Positions 10,049 to 19,700 of a DNA stretch of 64,000 bases are shown piece after piece; the stretch's first letter is position 1, and every line of letters begins with the position of its first letter. The notes below the pieces were generated by a model. It had not been told where the DNA came from, did no database searches, and saw only the letters and a program-made list of their open reading frames with translations. The stretch lies in assembly GCA_027487485.1 (NCBI GenBank), contig JAIYDN010000021.1:62001-126000 (forward strand), given 5' to 3'. The translations under genes were made by a program, and so were the position numbers. This stretch comes from Planctomycetaceae bacterium. GTDB taxonomy: Bacteria; Planctomycetota; Planctomycetia; Pirellulales; Pirellulaceae.

Positions 10049-10378
10049 CTTCATCAAACCATGGCCTGAAAAATAGACAACAACGATATCTTTGCTGGAT
10101 AACTTTTTTGTTTGGTTGATGAAGTTGTTGAGTTTATCGCGAAGGCCAGACGTTGTAGCAGCAGCTCCAAGGACACTGGTAACTTTAAAACCGAGCAACT
10201 CCAATTCGGTTTTTAATTCAGCAGCATCAGTCTCTGCAAAGTCCAAGGGCTGGAACTCATCATTGCGATACTTTTCGACCCCTGCGACAAAGGCAATCTT
10301 TTGTTGCCCCAAAACCGATCCCGCAGCAATCAACAATACGTAAAGCGAAATCAGCCCAATCGAAACACATTTGTTCAT
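10046..10378 (-). CDS. Caspase N-terminal half with catalytic His, ends at in-frame TAG
   Basis: This 110-residue product has a signal peptide (LISLYVLLIAAGSVLGQ) and the first half of a caspase p20-like domain: KIAFVAGVEKYRND, a LDFAETDAAEL stretch, and IVVVYFSGHG with the catalytic His at residue 106. Four codons later translation stops at TAG. The same frame then continues without further stops through the Cys half and the FGE domain downstream, so the intact gene would be 8693-10378 (561 codons including the TAG). Its ATG overlaps the stop of a small upstream ORF by 4 bp. Confidence 0.7.
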   Translation of the reverse strand: MNKCVSIGLISLYVLLIAAGSVLGQQKIAFVAGVEKYRNDEFQPLDFAETDAAELKTELELLGFKVTSVLGAAATTSGLRDKLNNFINQTKKLSSKDIVVVYFSGHGLMK

Positions 10379-10650
10379 TTCAATTTCTCTTTAACATCTA
10401 TTCCTGCTTTCCGCATGAAAGACCGTCCAGACTCAGACGATAAAAGTTGATTTCCGTCGAGGTGGGTATATGGCGTGGGTATGCGGCCGCGATCAATTTT
10501 GGCAAGACAAACAGACTCGGGCAACGCCTCAAGCTCAATTTGTTGGTTGCTTCGAGAATTCGAGTGTCGTCCATAGAACGCTCGTAGGACGGATCGAGTC
10601 AGGGCGTAGAACTTAACGAACACATAATCCCTGTAAAAGGGCCATGGCAA
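10375..10650 (-). CDS. Hypothetical small protein upstream of caspase gene
   Basis: This 91-residue ORF starts at TTG 10650 at the earliest, since a stop codon lies immediately upstream. Its end overlaps the caspase ATG by 4 bp, which is the main reason to keep it. The C-terminal half (from ALPESVCLAKIDRGRIPTPYTHLDG) looks like a soluble protein fragment, while the N-terminal 30 residues are less convincing, so the real start may be later. I do not recognise a family. It could be a remnant of a gene once coupled to the caspase. Confidence 0.35.
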   Translation of the reverse strand: MPWPFYRDYVFVKFYALTRSVLRAFYGRHSNSRSNQQIELEALPESVCLAKIDRGRIPTPYTHLDGNQLLSSESGRSFMRKAGIDVKEKLK

Positions 10651-10766
10651 TTAAGTTTTGAAGAATAGCTCCCTTAATCCCGATTCGCATCCAGAACCGT
10701 ATCCCGGAACATAGGTAGGGTTGGATCCTCGTCGACTATGGTTCGATTCGCTTCATTCATTTTGGA

Positions 10767-10772
10767 TACAAT
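10767..10772 (+). promoter_or_regulatory. Possible -10 box for glycosyltransferase/adhesin unit
   Basis: TACAAT preceded by GGA, about 55 bp before ATG 10827. No convincing -35 box. If used, transcription would begin near 10779, making the upstream GTG 10782 an unlikely start. Confidence 0.3.
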
Positions 10773-10826
10773 GGTGGCTTCGTGATTGCATATTCCGACG
10801 ACTGCCCCCATTTCAATGAATCTCTA

Positions 10827-13700
10827 ATGAGTGAATCCGATTCAGGCCATACTCTTCATGTTCGCGAACAAGAGGTCGCGGTTGACTACGAACACTCTTT
10901 AAACTTGGCTGACGTTCTGCAGTCTCTCAACGTTTCTGTATTGCTATCAACCTATCAGGCTGGAAAGCTTGTCCTGATAGGAAGCCAAAGCGATAAGCCG
11001 ACCTTCTCATTTCATTCATTTGACCAAGTCATGGGAGTCGCGGTTGGAAAAAACCGAATTGCTGTTGGTTCGCGCCGCCAGATTCACTTTCTGAATGCAG
11101 CTCACGAAGTTGCACCGACTGTGCCTCCCGCCGGAGCATTCGACGGTTGTTTTCTAACTCGAAATAGCATGACCACCGGTAGTATCCATGGACATGATTT
11201 AGCATTCGGCTCCGAGGGGCTATGGGTGGTCAATACCCTCTTCTCGTGCTTGTGCACTTTGGATGGCGAGTATAACTTTTTCCCTCGGTGGAGGCCCCCT
11301 TTCGTATCGCAACTGATCGACCAAGATCGCTGCCACTTGAACGGGATGGCTATGGAAAATGGAGTGCCACGCTATGTGACGGTGCTTGGCTTGACCGATG
11401 AGCCTGCTGGATGGCGAAGCAACAAAAAAAGTGGCGGGGCCATTCTGGATGTTCCCTCGGGAGAAGTCGTCGTTCAAGGTCTATGCATGCCTCATTCGCC
11501 CCGAGTGCACCAAGGCCAATTGTGGGTTTTGAACTCGGGTCGCGGCGAACTGTCCATCGTCGATACTAGGAAAGGGAAACTACAAGTCGTTGCGTCCCTG
11601 CCCGGTTATACACGCGGACTCTCGTTCCACGGCAACTACGCCTTCGTTGGCTTATCGCGTATTCGCGAAACGAATATCTTCGGCGGGCTACCCATTGGCG
11701 AAAATCCAAACGAACTCCACTGCGGACTAGGTATTGTGGATCTTTCGACCGGTCGCACGGTTGCAACGTTGCGTTTCAAGACAGGTGTGGAGGAACTGTT
11801 CGCGGTTGAGACCCTACCTGGGGTTCTCAATCCAAAAATCGTAGGGCCTTCGCCGATCCCGGGTGATGAGCACGAAATCTGGATCGTGCCACCGCTCGAT
11901 CGACATACGATGGCAGTCCAAGTGAAGCCCGGCCAGGTTAAGCCAAGCCGGTATGATCCAGTCCATTCTGGCAACGTGGTTGAAAACAGTTGGGCACGGT
12001 TCAGCAGTGCGGATGTTCCAGCCTACGATTCTAAAACGGTTGAGGACAACCGTTCTACATTGACCGTGGCCGAGCTCATTGCCCAGTCAGATGCCGCTCA
12101 TGCTGCGGGCAATGTAACCATAGCCCTCGAACTGCTTCAGGAAGCATTAAGTCGTACACCTCATTCGGCGGATTTGCTGAACCGTGCCGGTAATCTCCAT
12201 CAAGATCTTGGAAACCAGGATGCGGCTTTACAGTTCTACCAAAGTGCCGTGCAAGCGGACGCTGATTGTGCGCCGGCGCATCAAAACCTGGGAATTCTAT
12301 GGACTGTCAATAACCAGCCTATGCGAGCCCTAAACCATTTTGGTTTGGCGCAAAAGTCACAGCCCAATCCCATGAATTTTGTTCTCGGTGCGAAGGTCTT
12401 ACCGGTGCTCTATGACGACCTGGAGCATTTGAAGTACTGGAGATCGAGATACGTTCAATGCGTCCAAGCCTTGGTGGCGGATGGCGTGCAAATCGACACC
12501 GCCAACGCGTTGGCCGACACCAGCTTCTATCTTGCGTACCAGGGCGAAAATGATCGCGACATCATGGCCAACCTGGGCAAGGTTTACCGTGGCGTTGATT
12601 GCCCCCAGGCTCGACGTGATCGTAGGCCGAAAGGCAGCAAGATTCGTGTTGGATTTGTCTCGGCATATTTTCGCGACCATACCATTGGGAGGCTCAACTT
12701 GGGCCGCATTCGCGGTTTATCGAGAGAATCGTTCGAGGTGTTTGTGATCGCATTGAATCGTTCTTCGGATGCGATGGTCGAATTGTTTCGCAGTGCCGCG
12801 GATCACTACGTTACTGTTCCTCGTCATGTTGCTTCTGCGCGTCGTAGGATTGCCGATATGGAGCTCGATGTCCTGGTGTTCGCTGATATTGGCATGGACT
12901 CGTTAACGCAGTCGCTTTGCTATTCGCGAATGGCTCCGATCCAAGCGGTAACTTGGGGCCATCCCGACACGAGCGGTAGCCCCGCGATCGAATACTTTGT
13001 ATCTAGCGAGTTGGCCGAATCAGTCGACGCGCAGGCTCACTACACGGAGCGGCTTGAACGATTGCCGAACTTAGGCGTCTACTATGAACGTCCAAAGCTT
13101 TCGGGTCCCAAACGTACGAAGGAGTCGTTTGGACTGAGCCAACACAAACACGCCTATCTTTGCCCTCAAACATCGTTCAAGTTCCATCCAGCGTTTGACG
13201 AAGCGTTGCAAGGAATACTGAATGGGGATCCGGAGGGCGAGTTGGTCGTTCTAGAGGGGCGTGTGCCGGCTTGGACGGAGGCATTGAAGCGACGTTGGGA
13301 GCGCGTGTTGCCGGACGGATTGCGTCGGGTGAAGTTCTTGAAATCGCAACCGCAGCCTGACTTCTTGCATTTGTTAGCATGCGCGGACGTCGTCTTGGAT
13401 CCATTTCCATTCTGCGGCGGGAACACCAGTTACGAATCGTTTGCAGTGGGCGCACCGGTCGTGACCTATCCGGGCCAGTACCTTCGCGGACGTTTAACCG
13501 CAGCCATGCTTCACCAAATGGGCCTCGATTCGTTCATGGCTGGAAATGTTGGCCAGTACGTGGACATCGCACTTGCATTAGGGCAAGATCCAAGCCACAA
13601 TGCCACGGTTCGAAATTCAATGCTGGGGCAGTCGAGCGTGTTGTTTGAACAACCAGAAGAGATCAAAAGCTGGGAATTGCTACTGCGAAAATGGGTGTAG
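10827..13700 (+). CDS. TIGR03032-like domain + TPR + SPINDLY/OGT-like glycosyltransferase fusion
   Basis: This large cytoplasmic-looking protein (957 residues from ATG 10827) joins three parts. Residues about 20-345 resemble the TIGR03032/DUF4915 family (LLSTYQAGKLVLIG, HGHDLAFGSEGLWVVNTLFSCL, LCMPHSPRVHQGQLWVLNSG). Residues about 405-520 contain TPR units. The rest matches the catalytic region of SPINDLY-type O-GlcNAc transferases (VGFVSAYFRDHTIG, TWGHPDTSG, LDPFPFCGGNTSYESFAVGAPVVT). The frame is open from GTG 10782, but a TACAAT box at 10767-10772 favours ATG 10827. Its stop overlaps the giant repeat protein, so that protein is a natural candidate acceptor; this is inference. Confidence 0.8.
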   Translation: MSESDSGHTLHVREQEVAVDYEHSLNLADVLQSLNVSVLLSTYQAGKLVLIGSQSDKPTFSFHSFDQVMGVAVGKNRIAVGSRRQIHFLNAAHEVAPTVPPAGAFDGCFLTRNSMTTGSIHGHDLAFGSEGLWVVNTLFSCLCTLDGEYNFFPRWRPPFVSQLIDQDRCHLNGMAMENGVPRYVTVLGLTDEPAGWRSNKKSGGAILDVPSGEVVVQGLCMPHSPRVHQGQLWVLNSGRGELSIVDTRKGKLQVVASLPGYTRGLSFHGNYAFVGLSRIRETNIFGGLPIGENPNELHCGLGIVDLSTGRTVATLRFKTGVEELFAVETLPGVLNPKIVGPSPIPGDEHEIWIVPPLDRHTMAVQVKPGQVKPSRYDPVHSGNVVENSWARFSSADVPAYDSKTVEDNRSTLTVAELIAQSDAAHAAGNVTIALELLQEALSRTPHSADLLNRAGNLHQDLGNQDAALQFYQSAVQADADCAPAHQNLGILWTVNNQPMRALNHFGLAQKSQPNPMNFVLGAKVLPVLYDDLEHLKYWRSRYVQCVQALVADGVQIDTANALADTSFYLAYQGENDRDIMANLGKVYRGVDCPQARRDRRPKGSKIRVGFVSAYFRDHTIGRLNLGRIRGLSRESFEVFVIALNRSSDAMVELFRSAADHYVTVPRHVASARRRIADMELDVLVFADIGMDSLTQSLCYSRMAPIQAVTWGHPDTSGSPAIEYFVSSELAESVDAQAHYTERLERLPNLGVYYERPKLSGPKRTKESFGLSQHKHAYLCPQTSFKFHPAFDEALQGILNGDPEGELVVLEGRVPAWTEALKRRWERVLPDGLRRVKFLKSQPQPDFLHLLACADVVLDPFPFCGGNTSYESFAVGAPVVTYPGQYLRGRLTAAMLHQMGLDSFMAGNVGQYVDIALALGQDPSHNATVRNSMLGQSSVLFEQPEEIKSWELLLRKWV

Positions 13701-16700
13701 GCAAAGTCATGTTGAACAGGCTGAAGAAATTGCAATTAGTTCGCCGCGTATTGAAACGCAAGAAACAAACACGAAGTACCAAGCGTCAACTGATCATCGA
13801 GTTGCTCGATGCACGGTTGCCGTTAGCTTTCGATACGCAACTGGTGAAGGATATCAATACGTCTCCCAACGTATTTCCTGCGACTCCCGAGGAAATATTG
13901 CAAATAGGAAGCACGCTCTACTTCACGGCCAAAACACCTGCAACCGGCGTTGAGCTATGGAAGTCCGACGGTACCGCTGTTGGTACCACTTTAGTAAAAG
14001 ATATTTGGGGAGGTAGTGGTGAGTCTTCTCCTCGGCACTTGACTAACGTCAATGGAACGCTCTTTTTCCGTGCCTATGACGGTGTTTCTGGTGAAGAGCT
14101 ATGGAAATCCGATGGTACTGATGCGGGCACAGTATTGGTAAAGGATATTCTCATTGGTAGCGAATCCTCTTCTCCAGGATATATGACGAACGTTAATGGA
14201 CTACTTTTTTTTCAAACCAGAAACAACGCCGGGGCCCAGTTTTGGAAATCCGATGGCACGGAAGCGGGAACCGTTATGGTCAAAGACAAATTTTTTATTT
14301 CGGAGCAACAGAACGTCAATGGCACGCTCTTCTTCCGCGCCAGTGATGGAATCTCTGGTGTAGAGTTATGGAAATCCGATGGTACAGCTAATGGGACAGT
14401 AATGGTCAAAGACATTTTCCCGGGAACCAACAGTTCCCGGCCCGAAAACCTCGTGAACATAAATGGGACAGTTTTTTTCACTGCTGATAACACCACCAAC
14501 GGGAGAGAACTTTGGAAGTCAGATGGTACTGCAGAAGGAACGATGTTGGTCAGTGATATTGAACCTGGAACGGATAGCAGTGATCCCGTAAATTTAACGA
14601 ATATCAACGGAACTCTATTCTTTCGCGCTCGTGGCGATTTGAATAGTGGGGAACTCTGGAAATCAGACGGTACGACTTTAGGTACTGTGAAGGTCAAGGA
14701 TATTAACTCGGGCGCTCCATCATCACTAACCTACAATTATATCAATGTAGGCGGTACACTTTTTTTTAGCGCGAAGGACGAAATCAACGGTCTCGAACTC
14801 TGGAAATCTGACGGCACTGCCGCAGGGACAGTGATGGTTAAGGATATTAATGTTGGAGGAAGTTATTCTGGATTAAAATATTTCACGAACGTAAATGGCC
14901 TTCTCTATTTTGTAGCTTCCAATGGAATCAATGGCTTTGAGCTTTGGAAATCCAATGGGACTGCGGCCGGAACAGTGATGGTCAGGGATATTCTTTTTGG
15001 AAGTGAAAGCTCATCCCCCAGAGGACTAACAAACTTCAATGGGACGCTTTACTTCAGCGAATTGATGTATAGACAACTTTGGAAATCTGATGGAACAGCC
15101 GAAGGTACTATAATCGCAAAGGAGTTTATGGTTGGCACAGCCAGCTCTACTCCAAGTTCGCTTCAAAATGTTGACGGAACGCTCTATTTCACCGCTTTTG
15201 ACACTAATTACAGAATGTGGAAATCCGATGGCAGCATGGCAGGAACGGTGTATGCTTCTCAAAATCTAGGCTTCGACTATATGGTCGTGAACGGTACTGT
15301 TTTTTTTACCAGTCGGGCAAACGAAGCTGCGGGACTAGAGCTATGGAAATCGGATGGTACCATTGCAGGGACAGTGATGGTTAAAGATATAAGAGTTGGG
15401 AGTTATTCATCGAGTCCAAGTAGGCTAATCAACGTCAATGGAACGCTGTACTTCACTGCAGATGACGGTACGAACGGCTTCGAACTTTGGAAATCGGATG
15501 GTACCTCTGCTGGGACAACTCTAGTAAAGGACATCAACCCAGGGCGATTTTCCTCTGGTTTTTCCAACATGAGAAATGTAAACGGAGTTCTTTTTTTCGC
15601 CGCGAACGACGGCACGCATGGAGCCGAATTGTGGAGGTCCGACGGTAGTTCCGTTGGGACGTTTATGGTTAAGGACATTCGGCCCGGGGCGTTAGGTGCT
15701 TCACCAGGCCTCTTTCAGTTCGCAAACGGATTAGTTTACTTCGTGGCTAACGATGGTTCGAACGGTAGTGAGCTTTGGAAAACGGACGGAACTGAAAGCG
15801 GGACTGTTTTGTTGAAGGATGTTAAAGCAGGGGGCAATGGCGCATATCTTGGCAATTTAACAAACGTCAACAACACGCTTTACTTTGTGGCCGATGATGG
15901 CTTCAATGGAGTCGAGCTATGGAAATCGGACGGCACGACAGAAGGGACTTTATTGGTCAAGGACATCCAAGCGGGCAGCAGAGGTTCGTCCCCGAAATAC
16001 TTAACAAATGTCAATGGCTCCGTTTTCTTTGCCGCAAATGATGGCGCGAGTGGATTCGAACTATGGAAATCTGATGGCACTTCCACCGGGACGGTATTGG
16101 TCAAGGACATTCGGGCAGGGAACGCTGACTCACTACTAGAATACCTAACAAATCTTAACGGTACGCTTTTCTTCAGTGCCTTTAATGGTGAAAGAATTGA
16201 GCTGTGGAAATCAGATGGCACAACAGCCGGGACCAACTCTTTAGCTAATGAGGTATCACGTAACAGCATTCTAGAGCCTAAGTATTTGACAACAGTTGGC
16301 GACGTACTTTTTTACTCGGCATTAACCGATGAATACGGCTTTGAGTTGTGGAAGTTGCGTGAAGTCGTAAACCATCCGCCAATGGACATTATTCTTTCCC
16401 CTACTAGTGTCGCCGAAAACTCAGGTGCTAACGCGACGGTCGGGACATTGAGTACGACGGATCCAGACGTCGGAAACACATTTACTTACACATTGGTTTC
16501 TGGTGATGGTGATTCAAACAACGAAGCGTTTAACATTAGCGGCGCCACGCTCCGAGCGGTGAATAGCTTCGATTTTGAAACAAAGTCCAATTACACAGTC
16601 AGGGTTCGCACGACAGATCAAGGTGGCCTATTCACCGAAAAAGCCCTTACGATAAACGTGACTAATGTGAACGAAGTTCCAACCGACATCATGCTTTCGA

Positions 16701-19700
16701 ACATGTCGATTGCAGAGAATGCTGGCGCGAATGTAGCGGTCGGAACGCTAAATGCCCTTGACCCAGATGCGGGAAACACGTTTACGTACTCGCTAATAAC
16801 TGGAACCGGTGACACCGACAACTCGGCCTTTGTGATTAGCGGTTCGACGCTGCGAGCCGCCAATAGCTTCAACTTTGAAAGCAGATCGAGCTACTCTGTC
16901 CGAGTTCGTTCGACGGACCAAGGAGGATTGCTTACAGAGAAGGCTTTCTCGATAGAAGTAGTCAATGTCAACGAAGTTCCTACCAATATCGATCTTGCCA
17001 CCTCATCGATCCCTGAGAACTCGGGTGCCGATGCCACCGTTGGGATCCTTAGCACCCTTGATCCGGACTTCGGAAACACCTTCACTTATTCGCTCATTGC
17101 AGGAACGGGGGATACCAATAATTCGGCCTTTAGCATCGTTGGCTCAACGCTTATCGCAACAAACGGCTTCGATTTTGAACTCAAGTCCAGTTACAACATT
17201 CGAGTCCGCTCGACAGATCAAGCGGGGCTGTTTTTCGACAAGGCACTGACGATCACGGTAACAGATGTGAACGAAACGCCTAGTTCTATCGGTCTCACAT
17301 CAACGACGATTGCCGAGAATGCAGGACCAAACGCTTCGGTCGGTACCTTGAGCACGATCGATCAAGACACAGGGAACACATTTGTCTATACCCTTGTTTC
17401 CGGGGCCGGCGACACCGACAACGCCTCGTTCACCGTTAGTGGCTCGACTCTTCGAACGACGAGTAGCTTCGATTTTGAAACCAAGTCAAGCTATGCGATA
17501 CGCCTTCGATCGACCGATCAAGGAGGACTGTTCACTGAAAAGACATTCGTAATCACAGTGACGAACGTCAATGAAACCCCTTTCGATTTGGATCTCACCC
17601 CAAAGACGATCGCTGAGAATTCAGGTGCGAATGCAACCGTTGGTACATTGAGCACGATCGACCCAGACGTAGGGAGTACGTTTGTTTATACGCTCGTCGC
17701 TGGCAACGGCGATACCGACAATGCAGCATTCAGTATCAGTGGCTTAGCCCTTCGGGCAACGCAGAACTTCGACTTTGAAACGAAGTCGAGTTACTCCATT
17801 CGCGTTCGGTCGACGGATCAAGGTGGACTCTTTACAGAAAAACCCCTGGTCATCGCTGTAACGAATGTCCAAGAAGCGCCGATCGATATCGACCTGTCCT
17901 TGAAATCGATACCAGAGAATGCCGGCCCGAATACCATTGTTGGCTCTTTGACCACCATCGATTCGGACTTGAATAACGAATTTGTATACACCCTAGTATC
18001 AGGAGTTGGGGACGCAGACAACTCGGCCTTCAATATCGCTGGTGAAACACTGATAACGAAGAATAGTTTCGATTTTGAAACCAAGTCCAGCTATACCGTA
18101 CGAGTTCGATCGACCGATCAAGGGGGACTGTTTACCGAGAAGACTTTCACGATCTCGGTGACCAACGTCAACGAAACACCAAATGACCTCGATGTTTCAC
18201 TGAAGTCGATTGCTGAGAACTCAGGAGCGAACGCCACCGTTGGCACCTTGACCACCATCGACCCAGACGCTGGTAATACATTTATCTACTCCCTAGTTCC
18301 TGGAGCAGGTGATGCAGATAACGCGGCCTTTAGTGTCAGTGGCTCGACAATCATTGCGAACAGCAGCTTCGATTTTGAAACCAAGTCGAACTACACCCTT
18401 CGGATTCGTTCGACCGATCAAGGAGGACTATTCACAGAAAAGGCCTTCACGATCGCGGTGACCAACGTGAACGAAATGCCAACCGACATGGATGTCTCCA
18501 CGAAGATGATCGCCGAGAACTCAGGTGCCAACACCACCGTCGGTAACTTGACCACCATCGATCCAGACGTTGGTAGTGCATTCCTCTACGCACTCGTAAC
18601 TGGAATCGGCGATACCGACAACGCAGCGTTCAACATCGTTGGCTCGACAATCAGGGCGACCAATAGCTTTGACTTTGAACGCAAATCGAGCTACTCCGTA
18701 CGAATGCGATCAACCGACCAAGGTGGCCTTTTCACCGAAAAAGTGTTCGTGATCACCGTGATCAACGTTAACGAAATGCCGACGGATCTCGATCTGTCGC
18801 CAAAAACGATTGCGGAGAATATGGTCGCCAATTCCGTTGTCGGCACCTTGCGTTCGACCGATCCCGACGTTGGGAACGCATTCAGCTACACTCTTGTGAC
18901 CGGTGCCGGCTCAACGGACAACGAATCGTTTGCGATAGTCAACGACCAGCTCAAAGCGATTCCAAGTTTCGATTTCGAAAACAAGAAGAACTATAGTATT
19001 CGAGTTCGAACAACGGATGTAGGAGGATTGAGTTTCGAGAAAACGATTCCCATTAGTATCCTTGACGTCAACGAAGTGCCAGGTATCCAGTTGTCGAACC
19101 TGGCGCTTTCGGTGAACGAATCCATTACAACCGGTCTCGTAGTTGCCGATGTCGGGATTGTGGATGATGCACTTGGATTCAATTCGGTCAGTTTGAGCGG
19201 TCCCGATGTTTCCTTGTTCGAAGTTATTGGTGGCAAACTGCGGCTCAAACCTAGCCAACTTGATTTTGAAACCAAGCCAGCCTTGCGAGTGACTGTATCG
19301 GTTGACGACCCAACGTTGGGTTCAACGCCTGATCAATCGATCGAAGTTGTTTTAGGTGTGACGGACGTCAATGAAGCTCCTACAGAAGTTCGTCTGAACA
19401 ATCTTGTCTCGCGAGTTTCGGAGGAAGTGACTTTCACTCAGCCAACCTTATTGGCAGATGTCGCAGTAGTGGACGATGCATTAGGGACGTCGCAACTAGT
19501 CCTGTCGGGTCCTGACTCAAGCCACTTCGAAGTTCGCGATCGAAAGCTATGGTTAAAGCCAGGAACGCGTTTTGATTTTGAGACTCAGTCTTCGTATCAA
19601 GCTCGAATTGAAGCGTTCGATCCATCCTTGGCCAACAGCCCAAGTGTATTGAGAAACTTCGTATTGAGTGTCGACAATGTTCCTGAAGTCACTGGGGTCA

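Noticed and set aside
14212-14697. Long minus-strand ORFs opposite the ELAPOR and cadherin repeats (also 15403-15678, 15880-16269, 16618-17085, 17818-18084)
   Set aside because: They repeat with the coding repeats on the plus strand and have repetitive, protein-unlike sequence; antisense shadows.
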